Part shown: piece by piece, positions 1 to 10,325 of the stretch
How positions within the stretch are numbered: position 1 is the first letter of the stretch
Layout of the letters: each line of letters begins with the position of its first letter
Source: Flammeovirga pectinis
GTDB lineage: Bacteria > Bacteroidota > Bacteroidia > Cytophagales > Flammeovirgaceae
Direction: 5' to 3'
Assembly (NCBI RefSeq): GCF_003970675.1
Contig: NZ_CP034562.1
Coordinates: forward strand, 2,728,001 to 2,792,000
Length of the DNA: 64,000 bases
Position numbers and translations under genes: made by a program
The notes under the pieces: generated by a model
Databases searched by the model: none
The model's input: the letters and a program-made list of their open reading frames with translations, nothing else
Told to the model about the DNA's origin: nothing

Positions 1-38
1 TCGATATATTCTTGAGCTACTTTTTGGTTTTCTGCCAT
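1..38 (-). CDS. 5' end of a gene running off the window
   Basis: An ATG on the minus strand at 38..36 opens a frame that stays open to the window edge and reads M-A-E-N-Q-K-V-A-Q-E-Y-I. An AT-rich leader precedes it. Only about twelve residues are visible, so no family can be named. It is probably the start of a real gene because it lies in the expected direction next to another minus-strand gene, but this is inference from very little sequence. Confidence 0.35.
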   Translation of the reverse strand, partial: MAENQKVAQEYI

Positions 39-261
39 GAGTTATAAATAAATAATGAATAGGTTCTTTAAATTATGAAAGGACTTAATATGTACTTTCT
101 TAAAAGATTTCATAATGCCTTTTACTGAAATTCATGTCAGACATTATTTACCATTTAATCTACTACAAAGAATTTTAATATCAACATCATTAAACTCTTT
201 TTTTTAACTAAATGATTGAATACTTGATATAGTACAATTTATAATTTACATGAATTGTTTA

Positions 262-1425
262 CTATATCGTTTTTTCTTCTGGTGTTGGTAACATAAACTG
301 TGTAAATATCAATGAAATCACACATAGTATAGCCCCTCCATAAAACGGTAAGGTCCAATCCTTAAGCCAAATCCATCCACCTAAAATAGGTAAAAATACT
401 GCTACAACATGGTTTATTGTAAACCCAACAGCCATAGAAGGTGCTATATCTTTAGGATCTGCATGCTTCTGAAAATATGTTTTTATACCTATTGAAAAAC
501 TAAAGAATATATGATCTACTACATACAACATCGCAACAACCCATCTATTTTCTATTGTAGCGTATGCTATAAAAACAATTGCTAAACTTATGTATTCAAA
601 ACTAAGCATTTTGCGTTCACCAAATCGGTTTAACATACGAGCTATAATTGGATTAAAATACATAGATATGATATTATTCACTACAAATAATATTGTAATT
701 TCTTGAATTGTAAAATTATATTTCTCTACTAATAATAATACCGCAAAAACTACGAATACTTGTCTTCTTGCTCCACTCAATAAATTCAGCACATAAAACA
801 ACCAATACTTACTTTTTAAGATCATTTTCTTGTTCTGACCCACTGCATCCTTTGGTATAGGATTCTGAAATACTGCCCAAAAACCTGCAATAACCACTAT
901 TACACCTATCAAAAGGTAAATTGAAGTATAATCAGTGATAAAAGTAAGTCCGTAAATCGTTCCTCCAATAGCTATATTTGTAAAAGCCATTGTACTTTTT
1001 AATCTTGCTAATACATGCGGACTATCTACTTTGGAAAAACTCTGTAATGTTAAAGATTGATTAGCAGTTTCGAAGTAATGAAAACCTATTGACATAATCA
1101 ATGTTGTGAACATTAACCCCCAAAAAGTAGGAAAAAAACCTGTTAAGGCTATTCCAATACCCATTATAATTATAGATATCGAAGCAAATTTATCTTCTTT
1201 AATAAACATCAAGAAGAATAAAGCCGTTACCACTAAAAAGCCAGGGACCTCTCTAAAAGATTGGATTGCTCCAATATCAAGTCCATTTAAACCTATTTCG
1301 TCTACTGCAAAATTATTAAATAATGTTCTCCATCCTTGAAAACCAAGTGCTGTAGCTACAGATAAAACTAATAGAAATATGTACATCGGGTTTTTCTTTA
1401 ACCCTTTTATTGCTTGTTTATCCAA
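262..1425 (-). CDS. MFS transporter
   Basis: A 387-residue inner-membrane protein made almost entirely of hydrophobic helices (about 12) with short polar loops. This is the usual size and layout of a major facilitator permease. The N-terminus has a short basic cytoplasmic segment before the first helix, and a basic loop near residue 195 (around P-I-P-K-D-A) separates the two six-helix halves. The substrate cannot be told from sequence. It lies downstream of the propeller regulator at 1533-4499, with a strong terminator between them, so it is probably transcribed on its own. A role in importing sugars from the neighbouring glucan locus is possible but not shown. Confidence 0.8.
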   Translation of the reverse strand: MDKQAIKGLKKNPMYIFLLVLSVATALGFQGWRTLFNNFAVDEIGLNGLDIGAIQSFREVPGFLVVTALFFLMFIKEDKFASISIIIMGIGIALTGFFPTFWGLMFTTLIMSIGFHYFETANQSLTLQSFSKVDSPHVLARLKSTMAFTNIAIGGTIYGLTFITDYTSIYLLIGVIVVIAGFWAVFQNPIPKDAVGQNKKMILKSKYWLFYVLNLLSGARRQVFVVFAVLLLVEKYNFTIQEITILFVVNNIISMYFNPIIARMLNRFGERKMLSFEYISLAIVFIAYATIENRWVVAMLYVVDHIFFSFSIGIKTYFQKHADPKDIAPSMAVGFTINHVVAVFLPILGGWIWLKDWTLPFYGGAILCVISLIFTQFMLPTPEEKTI

Positions 1426-1472
1426 TTGATCAATTTTTAGTTTATAATCATTAAAGGTAGCTAAGAATATAA

Positions 1473-1503
1473 AAAAAGATTACCCAAACTGAGTAATCTT
1501 TTT
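1473..1503 (-). terminator. Rho-independent terminator after the first propeller regulator
   Basis: An 11-bp perfect inverted repeat (AAAAAGATTAC / GTAATCTTTTT) with a nine-base loop lies about 30 bases after the stop of the minus-strand regulator gene. The A-rich left arm gives a U-tract on the minus transcript. It separates that gene from the MFS gene. Confidence 0.85.
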
Positions 1504-1532
1504 ATAATTCAATCATTTCATAATTTAAAATC

Positions 1533-4499
1533 TTAAAATCTAGTGATCATTTTGGTTAATGATTTTCGATTTTCTAATCCTACTTTCTTTCTTATTCTGT
1601 AGCGAGACGTTTCTAATGTTCTCAAACTAACATTCATTAAAGTAGCTATTTCTTGGTTTCCTAAATCCATTTTTAAATAGGCACATAATCTAAGTTCTCT
1701 TTTACTTAAATCTGGATAGGTATCTTTTAATTTCTCTAAAAAATTATTATGAGATTTATTAAACTGGTGTTCAAACTTATCCCAATAATCATGATCATCA
1801 TTTTCTTTATTTAGGTCTTTTATAATACCTCTAATTTTTCTCTGTTCATTACTTCCTACACCCTGAGACACCTCTTCTAGTTTCTGTGTTACCTGTTGTA
1901 AACTTTGATTTTTATGGAGATGATTCATTGTAATTGAAGCTAGTTCATCTTTAGTAAGATCTAATTCTTTAACTAAATTCTCATTTCGAACCTTCATTTT
2001 TTCTCTTTCTGACTTAATAACTTCTAAGGCATATCGTCTTTTTAGTAAAGAGATTCTTACTTTCTGAAGAAAATAAAGAGCTGTAATAAATATTAAAAAT
2101 AGTAACACCTTAAACCAAACAGTTTCCCAAAAAGGTGAAGAAACTACTACTTTAACAGAAGCCCCTTCGTTATTCCAAACACCATGATTGTTAGATGCTT
2201 TTACATGAAATTTATAATTACCCGGATCTAGGTTAGTGTAAGTAGCAGATCTGCGTTTATCTTCATAAATCCAATCCGTATCAAAACCCTCTAGCATATA
2301 TGCATACTTATTTCTATCTGTCTCTGTATAATTTATTGCACTAAAATTAAAATTAACAACAGATTGATCATACGCTAATTCTATTTCATCAGTAGCCCAA
2401 ACTTCTTTACGCAATACAGAATTAGAATCAGTAGGTGATTGTAATTTATTAAAAACCTCTAAACCCGTAATATAAATAGCGGGTGGAACAATATTTTTCT
2501 TTAAATCATTAGGATTAAAAATTGTTATTCCTCTGATGCCTCCAACTTCAATCTCTCCTTTTTGATTCTTGTAAATTGCACTATGATTGTATGAATTTCC
2601 ATCTGTATGAAAGCTCATTACACTATTAGTTTCTACATCAAATTTTGAGATATATTTTTTAGATGTTATTACTAAATCACCCTGATTATCTTTTATTAAA
2701 TTTAAAATTGGTAATTCTGGAATATCATTCTTTAAATTAAAAACAAAAAATTCTTTACTTTCAGGTTGATACTTTACTAATCCAGCACCTGTAGCTATCC
2801 AAATATGTCTGTAGTTATCTTCGCAAACTGATTTGACATAATTGAAATTATGATCTTGTTTTATTAAATCAGAAAGTAAATCAGTATGCCATTTATCTTT
2901 TCTTCTATCGTACATTAAGATTCCACCATCTGTACTTGCCCAAATATTATTATTTCTATCCTCATAAATATTAAAAACATAAAACTGGCCTCTATTCTTA
3001 ATATCGATTGAAACATTATGGCAAGTTTTTGTTTCGGGGTTATAAGTAGCTATTCCTCCTCCTAAAAATCCTAACCATGTTACGCCTTTACTATCCGTCA
3101 ACATGGTCCAAACATTATTATTTGGAATAAGGTTGTTATTTTCTGTCTTTCTAATGTTAAAATACTTCTGTTTTTTAAAATCATATATTCTCAAACCTTT
3201 AAGATAAGTACCTACTAAAAGATTTCCTGTTCTATCTTGGCTGATACATTTTACAACATCATTATCAAAAGTTGGTACTACCTTACCTGTTTTAGAATAA
3301 TGAATATATTCCTTCTCATTATTTTCTCTAAGGTGTAATCCTCCCCAATCAGATCCTACCCATGTACGTTTTTCGTTATCTTCAAAAATTGCAAGTACTG
3401 GCTTATTTGGAATACTTTTAGGTTTATATGGGTTACTGCTAACTTGTCTAAAGGCATTCTTATTTGAATCGTATTTATCAACTCCATTTAAATAAGTACC
3501 TAGCCAAATATTTTCTTGTTTATCTTTATATAATGTCCAAATCACATCCGAAGAAATTGACTTAGCATCCAGCAAAGAGTTGGTATAATTTGTAAATCTC
3601 TTAGATTCTACATTAAAAACATCAAGACCTGCTCCATCCGTTCCAATCCAAATTTCATTTTCAACTTGTACAAAATCTTTTATACTGTTAGAACTTGGAC
3701 CTTTATTATCTCCACTTTTTAAGTAAGTATTAAATTCGCCGGTAAGTAGATTATATTCTGAAATACCTCCATTATCACTACCAATAAATAATAAAGTATC
3801 ATTATATATTAATAGCTTTTTATGTTCATTGTCTTCAAAGTTTGATAATGCCTCTTTAGTATATTCGACTTCAGAAAATGTAGCATTATTTTTATTGTAA
3901 ACACAAAGTTTTCTGTTAGTAGTAGCAAGCCAAACTCTGTTCCACTTATCTTCAACAATGTCAGAAATCACTTTTCCATTAACAGTATTCTTATTTCCTT
4001 CTTCAGGATAATACTTTCGAACTTTACTTCGGTCTTCTGAAACTATTGAAAGTCCGAAATTTGATCCAATCCAAATATCATTCTGACTATCCTGGAAAAT
4101 TTTTGTTACGGAAGAACTTGGTACTATAAATTCGTCTTCTTTTCCTCCAAAAAAATGTTCGAATGTATCTGTTTCAGGATGGAAGATACTTAAGCCATTA
4201 TTTAATAAACCCATCCATATATTACCTTTTTTATCTTGTAATAACGATGATATTCGGTTATCATTTGGACCTCTATTTGTTCCTTTCTCATAATAATACG
4301 TCTTCATTTCATATCCATCATAACGAGATACTCCTTTAAAAGACGCAAACCACATAAACCCTTTATCATCCTGAATAACAGAGGTTACGGTTGCATAAGT
4401 AAGTCCATCTTCTTCTGTTAGATGGTCAAACTGTAATTCTTGTGAATAAGAAATAATAGATAATTGAAGTAAGCACAGTAGTTGATAAATTATTTTCAT
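1533..4499 (-). CDS. Membrane-spanning propeller regulator with LuxR-type HTH
   Basis: A 988-residue one-protein sensor-regulator. Order of parts: signal peptide (1-19), a long run of two-component-regulator propeller repeats (to about 690, many I-W-x-G or V-W-L-A-T style strands), a Y_Y_Y domain (about 700-785), one membrane helix (about 795-812), a coiled coil (about 815-900) and a LuxR/GerE-like helix-turn-helix at 928-988 (Q-E-I-A-T-L-M-N-V followed by R-T-L-E-T-S-R-Y). There is no histidine kinase or receiver domain, so it differs from the hybrid two-component systems typical of Bacteroides loci: the periplasmic propeller would sense a glycan and the cytoplasmic HTH would act directly. 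A close paralogue lies at 11005-13980, and the two bracket the GH5 genes. Confidence 0.85.
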   Translation of the reverse strand: MKIIYQLLCLLQLSIISYSQELQFDHLTEEDGLTYATVTSVIQDDKGFMWFASFKGVSRYDGYEMKTYYYEKGTNRGPNDNRISSLLQDKKGNIWMGLLNNGLSIFHPETDTFEHFFGGKEDEFIVPSSSVTKIFQDSQNDIWIGSNFGLSIVSEDRSKVRKYYPEEGNKNTVNGKVISDIVEDKWNRVWLATTNRKLCVYNKNNATFSEVEYTKEALSNFEDNEHKKLLIYNDTLLFIGSDNGGISEYNLLTGEFNTYLKSGDNKGPSSNSIKDFVQVENEIWIGTDGAGLDVFNVESKRFTNYTNSLLDAKSISSDVIWTLYKDKQENIWLGTYLNGVDKYDSNKNAFRQVSSNPYKPKSIPNKPVLAIFEDNEKRTWVGSDWGGLHLRENNEKEYIHYSKTGKVVPTFDNDVVKCISQDRTGNLLVGTYLKGLRIYDFKKQKYFNIRKTENNNLIPNNNVWTMLTDSKGVTWLGFLGGGIATYNPETKTCHNVSIDIKNRGQFYVFNIYEDRNNNIWASTDGGILMYDRRKDKWHTDLLSDLIKQDHNFNYVKSVCEDNYRHIWIATGAGLVKYQPESKEFFVFNLKNDIPELPILNLIKDNQGDLVITSKKYISKFDVETNSVMSFHTDGNSYNHSAIYKNQKGEIEVGGIRGITIFNPNDLKKNIVPPAIYITGLEVFNKLQSPTDSNSVLRKEVWATDEIELAYDQSVVNFNFSAINYTETDRNKYAYMLEGFDTDWIYEDKRRSATYTNLDPGNYKFHVKASNNHGVWNNEGASVKVVVSSPFWETVWFKVLLFLIFITALYFLQKVRISLLKRRYALEVIKSEREKMKVRNENLVKELDLTKDELASITMNHLHKNQSLQQVTQKLEEVSQGVGSNEQRKIRGIIKDLNKENDDHDYWDKFEHQFNKSHNNFLEKLKDTYPDLSKRELRLCAYLKMDLGNQEIATLMNVSLRTLETSRYRIRKKVGLENRKSLTKMITRF

Positions 4500-4593
4500 G
4501 CGATAGTTAAAAAGTAGTTAATCTAAAAAATAAAAAATAGTAGATTTTTAATGAATATATAAGTATTCTAAGATAATACCAAACTGAACACAT

Positions 4594-4625
4594 AAAAAAA
4601 GGGTGACTCTGTAATAGAATCACCC
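4594..4625 (-). terminator. Terminator after the double GH5 gene
   Basis: A hairpin with GGGTGA/TCACCC and a further three pairs after one mismatch lies 26 bases past the stop of the GH5 gene. Seven A residues at 4594-4600 become the U-tract of the minus-strand transcript. Confidence 0.8.
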
Positions 4626-4650
4626 TAATAGAATAGAATTATATTAACGA

Positions 4651-7600
4651 TTACTCCTTAATAAAGCGAACTGATTTAGATAAATCATTCCCTTTTAAGT
4701 GTAATAAATAAACTCCTTTTTGAAGAGACTGAACATTCAACTTAAATACATTTGATCCTTCAATTGTATAAACTCCATGCTGTTTTCCATCAATACTATA
4801 TAAAGTTAATGATGAGAATTTCTCTGATAAACCTGAAAGATTAATCATATTAGAAGCTGGATTTGGATATGTCAATACATTAATTTCTTCTTCTAAAGAT
4901 AATGTTGAAGTACCCAACACTCTACCGTTAGATGATGATGAAATTTCGATATAATTGATATTATAACCTCCTGAAGGTATTCCAACTCCAAAATCTTGGC
5001 TACCAGCATTCAGATATGCTGAATGTGATACTGTTTGCCAGTTTTGCCATCCACCAGTATTTGGTACATCTACACTACCAAAAACAGTTTGTCCTTCATT
5101 GCCTTCTAACTGTACTTTTCCTCCACCTACAGCAGAAGCAATACGGTAAGAAATTGTATAATTGCCAGCTGTTGGAATATTTACATCGTGGAATGCTAAC
5201 CAATCACCTGCATCTAAATAACCTACATTTTGTCCACCTTCAGAACAGTTCTCTACTTGAACACCAGACATAAATGTATAGTCTTCTGCTTCTAAACGAA
5301 TTCCTGTTGGGTCTGGATCACAATCCGTACAAGGATCACAATCTGTACATGGCTCAATTGTTCCGTAAGATTGAATAATTTCCTTTACTAAATTACCTGA
5401 TGAAGTAAGACTAGACCATCCTCCATTTGCAGATGCTCCTGGATTTAATGCTGAAGCACCTTCTGCTTTTTCATTTATAGACCAGTTACAATGACTGATG
5501 CCGTTTGCTTTCATAAAATCAACCCATGCCCAAGTTTCATTAGAATCAACAGCACCGTCACCACTTGCTTCTACAGTTCCCCATTCTGTTGCAAAAAGAG
5601 CAACTCCTTGTGATAATGCATAAGCAGCTTTATCTCTTAAAGATTGTTTATGAGTTGCAGCATAGAAGTGAATTGTATACGCAACGTTATTATCATTAAT
5701 TCTATCATTAGCAGCTTGATCAACATCTTGAGACCATGTAGGTGTACCAACAATAATTAAATTATCTGGGTCTACTGCTCTAATTGCACTAATAACTTGT
5801 TCTGCGTAAGGTTTAATTGTTCCGCTCCAAGATACTGCAAGTGGCTCATTATAAATTTCGTAAATAACATTATCGCTATTACCATATTTTTGTGCCATTT
5901 CTGTAAAAAATTGTACAGCATCTCCTGTATAATTTTCTGCATGATGTGAATGCCAATCGATAATTACATACATGTCTGCAGCAATTGCAGCATCTACAAC
6001 TGTTTCAACTTTTGCTTTATTACCAGCTCTATCATCTAAGTATCCACCTGGATCTTCAACACCCATTGCTGCACGAACGATTGTTGAATTCCAATCAGAT
6101 TTTAACCAATTTACAACGTCTGCATTGTAGAATTTTTCTCCACCCCAGCCATTGTTTGACCAGAAGAAGCTGTTACCAGCAAAACTTACTGATTGACCAT
6201 TTCTATTATTAACACGGTTACCACTAACTTGTAAACGTCCATTTGATGATACTGCATAATCTCCAGTTACAACATCATCATTTGTTACGTTAATTGTAGC
6301 TGATGCTGACACACCATTTGATGTTACTGTTACTGTAGAAGTACCTTCGTTATATGCTGTAAAAACACCATTTGGAGCATTAGATGACCATGATGGAGAA
6401 ATACCCATATCATTATCACAGTTATCTTTCCCACTTGCAGAAAGTTGTACTGTTTCACCAACTTTTATTGAAGAAGTTGAAGGAGTTAATGTAATAGATT
6501 GAAGACCTGTAGAAGTACATCCTACGTCTTGAGAATTAAAGTTAATCCAATTCAAGTTGAATCCGCCTGTAATAGCATATAAACCTAAAGCTTGCTCACC
6601 AGCAGTATTAAAAGTTACAGTTGCATTTATTGTTTGCCAGTTTTGCCACCCTCCAGTAGAAGGAACATTTACTGTAACTAAAATATCATTACCTTCATTT
6701 TGATCTAAACGGAATTGATTATTTCCACCTTCACTAGCTACTCTAAATTCTACATCGTAAGTACCTGCTGAAGGAACATTAATTGTATATTCTAACCAAT
6801 CTTCATCATCGATATAACCAACATTTGATCCACCATCAGCATCAGATGTTGATTCTGTTTGAATACCTTGCATACGGCAATAACCTTCTGCTTGAAGTTT
6901 ACCTGGAAGTGTAAGCTCATCACAAGGACCTACTTCTACTTCATCAGATCCACCTGTATCTCCAGATCCACCATTACCACTGTAAGATTGCATAATTTCT
7001 TTTGCAAAAGAACCTGAAGCAGTTAAACTACCCCATCCTCCATTACTTGAAGAACCTGGGTTAAGAGCTGATGCTCCTTCTGGCTTATCATTAATAGACC
7101 AGTTACAATGGCTAATACCATTTTGTTTCATCCAGTTTACCCATGCATTAGTTTCGTCATAATTAACGCCACCATCACCGTCTGCATTAACACTACCCCA
7201 TTCTGTTACAACAAGAGCAATGCCTTTACTTAAAGCATAGTTCGCTTTATCTCTTAAACTTTGACCGTGAGATCCAGCATAAAAATGTAAAGTATAAGCT
7301 ACATTTGCCTGATTAATTGGATCGTTTGCTGCTTGGTCAACATCTTGAGACCATGTAGGTGTACCTACAATCACGATATTATCTGGATCATGCTTACGAA
7401 TTGCAGAAATCATAGACTCTGCATAAGGCTTAATTCCTTGGCTCCAAGAAACCTGTAAAGGTTCATTGAATACCTCATACATTACGTTTGGTAAATGACC
7501 ATATTTTTGAGCCATTTCTTCGAAGAAGCTGTAAGCTTGAGCCCAATCATGCTCATTTGCATGATGTGAATGCCAATCAATAATAACATACATATCGTTT

Positions 7601-7956
7601 GCAACTGCTGCATTAACAACTGCTTCAACACGTGCTTTATTCCCACTAGCATCATCAAAGTAGCCTCCGCCATCTTCAACACCCATTGCTGCACGGATAA
7701 TACCCGCATTCCAGTCGCTTTTTACCCAGCCGACAACGTCTGCATTATAATATTTTTCTCCACCCCAGCCATTGTTTGACCAGAATAAACTTGGACCTGC
7801 AAAACTCACAGATTGTCCACTGCTATTTACTACTTTGTTACCACTTACCTGTAGTAACCCATTACTTGATACTTGTGCATTAGTTTTTAAGGATGTGCCC
7901 ACTAAAGAGAACATAAAAATACATCCCAATAAAAAAGATAGTTTTAATAGTTTCAT
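4651..7956 (-). CDS. Secreted double-headed GH5 endoglucanase with two CBM6 modules
   Basis: A 1101-residue multimodular enzyme: signal peptide (1-27), GH5 domain A (29-325), CBM6 (355-475), bacterial Ig-like linker (485-558), GH5 domain B (569-865), a short C-T-D-C-D-P repeat linker (870-883), CBM6 (887-1006) and a T9SS type A sorting domain (about 1027-1101, with Y-P-N-P-A-S-N). The two GH5 domains are obvious duplicates, resembling GH5_2 endoglucanases. Each keeps the acid/base Glu in N-E-P (E165, E704) and the nucleophile in T-E-W-G (E252, E791), so both should be active. Expected role: cell-surface or secreted cleavage of beta-1,4-glucan. It lies downstream of another GH5 gene on the same strand. 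Confidence 0.92.
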   Translation of the reverse strand: MKLLKLSFLLGCIFMFSLVGTSLKTNAQVSSNGLLQVSGNKVVNSSGQSVSFAGPSLFWSNNGWGGEKYYNADVVGWVKSDWNAGIIRAAMGVEDGGGYFDDASGNKARVEAVVNAAVANDMYVIIDWHSHHANEHDWAQAYSFFEEMAQKYGHLPNVMYEVFNEPLQVSWSQGIKPYAESMISAIRKHDPDNIVIVGTPTWSQDVDQAANDPINQANVAYTLHFYAGSHGQSLRDKANYALSKGIALVVTEWGSVNADGDGGVNYDETNAWVNWMKQNGISHCNWSINDKPEGASALNPGSSSNGGWGSLTASGSFAKEIMQSYSGNGGSGDTGGSDEVEVGPCDELTLPGKLQAEGYCRMQGIQTESTSDADGGSNVGYIDDEDWLEYTINVPSAGTYDVEFRVASEGGNNQFRLDQNEGNDILVTVNVPSTGGWQNWQTINATVTFNTAGEQALGLYAITGGFNLNWINFNSQDVGCTSTGLQSITLTPSTSSIKVGETVQLSASGKDNCDNDMGISPSWSSNAPNGVFTAYNEGTSTVTVTSNGVSASATINVTNDDVVTGDYAVSSNGRLQVSGNRVNNRNGQSVSFAGNSFFWSNNGWGGEKFYNADVVNWLKSDWNSTIVRAAMGVEDPGGYLDDRAGNKAKVETVVDAAIAADMYVIIDWHSHHAENYTGDAVQFFTEMAQKYGNSDNVIYEIYNEPLAVSWSGTIKPYAEQVISAIRAVDPDNLIIVGTPTWSQDVDQAANDRINDNNVAYTIHFYAATHKQSLRDKAAYALSQGVALFATEWGTVEASGDGAVDSNETWAWVDFMKANGISHCNWSINEKAEGASALNPGASANGGWSSLTSSGNLVKEIIQSYGTIEPCTDCDPCTDCDPDPTGIRLEAEDYTFMSGVQVENCSEGGQNVGYLDAGDWLAFHDVNIPTAGNYTISYRIASAVGGGKVQLEGNEGQTVFGSVDVPNTGGWQNWQTVSHSAYLNAGSQDFGVGIPSGGYNINYIEISSSSNGRVLGTSTLSLEEEINVLTYPNPASNMINLSGLSEKFSSLTLYSIDGKQHGVYTIEGSNVFKLNVQSLQKGVYLLHLKGNDLSKSVRFIKE

Positions 7957-8172
7957 TTCATTTCTTGATTTAAAATTTCATACTGTTACATGATTGGGTA
8001 CCATGTATATTTAATAAAAGCTGGTTATAGATTGTAAGAGAGGACATTCTTAATAAAATGCTGGTAAAATGTCTCTTTATTTAATTCTGGTTTTGTTTTT
8101 TAAAAGTTTAAAAATCATTTTATAGACTAATAGAGAGAAGCTATTTAATAATAACTCCTCTCTTATATAATG

Positions 8173-10155
8173 TTATTCTTTAATTATTTTCTTGTAGAAT
8201 ACTTCTTGATTATCGAAGTACTTTAAGAAATAAATTCCTTTTGGATATTTAGATATATCAATTGATTTTTGATTTACATCTAAGCTAAAAGTTGCTATAT
8301 TATTACCAATTGCATTTAATACTTGTATATCAAAAGTTGGATTCATTTTAATACCTTTTGTTATATTAAATTTCCCCGTTGATGGGTTTGGATACACTAT
8401 TAAATTAGATATCTCATCTTCTAAAGCTAATGGTGGAACGTCAACATCAGTAGTTACTTCTAACTTTAATTTGTCAATATTAAAAGCTGGTTGAGAATTA
8501 ATAGTAAGACGAAGTATTTGTTCTCCAGCTTCTAACTTCAAATTAGATTCTACAGACGTTTGTTCAGTCCAACTTTTTGTTGATGGAATTGAGAATTCAG
8601 CTTCTTCTCTACTATTTAAACTACTTTTGATAGTCATTTCTCCACCAGCTTCCATTGCTGCAATAAAGGCAGTTATTTTATAAGTAGCTGTTTCTTTTAC
8701 ATCAACTGAATATTCTAACCACTCTCCTTTTTCTACATAACCGACTTGATATCCACCAGTAATTTCTTCGATATCTACACCATCAGTTCTGTAAGCACCT
8801 CCTTGATTTAGTTCTTCTGTATCAGAAAAAGTAAATCCTTCTCCACCAATATCATAGTTTTCTGCTTCCAAAGTTCCAGGTACAGCAATTAATACTCCTC
8901 CATAAAAACCTCTTTCAGTATTTAAAACATTTATTTTCTGTGGATAAGAAATTATTAGTTGCTCATCTACAATTTGAGAGATTCTATATTGATATTTATT
9001 TCCTTGAGTAGTAGAGATATCTAAATATGATGTAACAGTAGAAACAACAGAATCGATTACTACAAATTCCTCCTCTACTTTTCTTTCAATCTTTAACATT
9101 GAAGTTGCATCATTTCTATTTTCCCATTCCACTAAAACTGTAGAGTCATTCTGTATGCTCAATTCTAGATTAGTAGCAGTCTCAGTGGTATTATGGATTA
9201 AGATATCTTTTGTTTCGTGCCATTTTTTTGCTTTTCGTTGATATATTTCATACCATCCACCATCATCCCAAGCCATGAATGAGATACCTCTAGATAAAGA
9301 TTCTTCTACAAAGTGAGCGTAATGTCTCATTCTTGAATTAAAATCTGTACTATGCACAGCTCCAAATTCACTTATGATAACAGGTATTCTATTTTGTGTA
9401 CTCCAATCTTTTGCCTTTTTAAATTCATTCGAAATGAAATCTTTATCACTTTTTGTACCCCAAGTTCTTGATTTCTCTGCTGATGAAAAATCCCATGGAT
9501 CGTAAGTATGAAAGTATCCAATAAGATGACTATCACCAGATGGAACTGGCATAGTTAGTAAATCCTGAATAGCAGACCATCCATTACCCGAAATTATGAC
9601 ATTTCTTGTAGGGTTTTTTTCACGTATGATAGCTAAAGCTCTTTTGTTTGCATCTGCAGCTTCTGCTATTGTCATACCATGAGGTTCATTTAATGGCTCA
9701 AATAATAAACTATCTGATTTTGTATGAAAACGATCTGATATTTGTGTCCATATTGCTTCAAATCGAGCAATATTATCATCACTGTAATCATTTTTTAACC
9801 AATCATCATGATGAACATTAATAATAATTACAAGATTTCTCTCTAAACCCCAGTCTACAACTTCTTCCACACGATTCATAAAATCGGCATCCACATCATA
9901 AGGGGCTGTTTTTGACACTCGGTTATCCCAAGTAATTGGAATTCTTACAGATTGAAAACCTGCCTCCTTGTAAGCATCAAAATAATATTCTTCTGCTTTA
10001 GGAGCCCAATCACCCTCTGCTTTAGGAGCATCTAAAGTGTTTCCTAAATTAATCCCTCTACCAATAGCTTCTACAGCTTCGTAGGGAGTTAATTGAGCCA
10101 TTACTCCATGGCTCAAAAGGATACTTAAAAATAAAATAGTAATAGATTTGTACAT
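8173..10155 (-). CDS. Secreted GH5 glucanase with CBM6 and T9SS domain
   Basis: 660 residues. A signal peptide (1-20) is followed by a GH5 catalytic domain (22-320) of a different subfamily from the double enzyme next door: it starts with G-I-N-L-G-N-T-L-D-A, a GH5_4-like opening. The acid/base is E157 in L-N-E-P and the nucleophile E263 in I-S-E-F-G. Then come an Fn3-like segment (325-412), a CBM6 (427-565, A-E-N-Y then W-L-E-Y-S-V) and a T9SS sorting domain (about 582-660, V-Y-P-N-P-S-T-G). It probably cleaves beta-1,4-glucan or mixed-linkage or xyloglucan-type chains. It follows the small peptide gene by 170 bases and is likely controlled from the operator region at 10755-10839. Confidence 0.92.
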   Translation of the reverse strand: MYKSITILFLSILLSHGVMAQLTPYEAVEAIGRGINLGNTLDAPKAEGDWAPKAEEYYFDAYKEAGFQSVRIPITWDNRVSKTAPYDVDADFMNRVEEVVDWGLERNLVIIINVHHDDWLKNDYSDDNIARFEAIWTQISDRFHTKSDSLLFEPLNEPHGMTIAEAADANKRALAIIREKNPTRNVIISGNGWSAIQDLLTMPVPSGDSHLIGYFHTYDPWDFSSAEKSRTWGTKSDKDFISNEFKKAKDWSTQNRIPVIISEFGAVHSTDFNSRMRHYAHFVEESLSRGISFMAWDDGGWYEIYQRKAKKWHETKDILIHNTTETATNLELSIQNDSTVLVEWENRNDATSMLKIERKVEEEFVVIDSVVSTVTSYLDISTTQGNKYQYRISQIVDEQLIISYPQKINVLNTERGFYGGVLIAVPGTLEAENYDIGGEGFTFSDTEELNQGGAYRTDGVDIEEITGGYQVGYVEKGEWLEYSVDVKETATYKITAFIAAMEAGGEMTIKSSLNSREEAEFSIPSTKSWTEQTSVESNLKLEAGEQILRLTINSQPAFNIDKLKLEVTTDVDVPPLALEDEISNLIVYPNPSTGKFNITKGIKMNPTFDIQVLNAIGNNIATFSLDVNQKSIDISKYPKGIYFLKYFDNQEVFYKKIIKE

Positions 10156-10325
10156 AAATAAAGTTGTTTTAGAAACTGCCCAAGAGCTGAAAGTTTTTAG
10201 CTAAATCATAATAACCTTCAGTTCCAATATTGATTTTTTTTCAGCTCTGGACAGCTTTGTCTAATTAAATTGTTAGTCTGGTTTTAGTCTTAGCTTTAGT
10301 TAGTTTACTACCAATCAATCGCATA

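Noticed and set aside
226-268. Possible hairpin at the end of the MFS gene
   Set aside because: The stem includes the stop codon, has a bulge and lacks a U-tract, so a terminator call is not supported.
8127-8162. Possible terminator after the single-domain GH5 gene
   Set aside because: Only a six-base AGAGAG/CTCTCT match with no U-tract; too weak to call.
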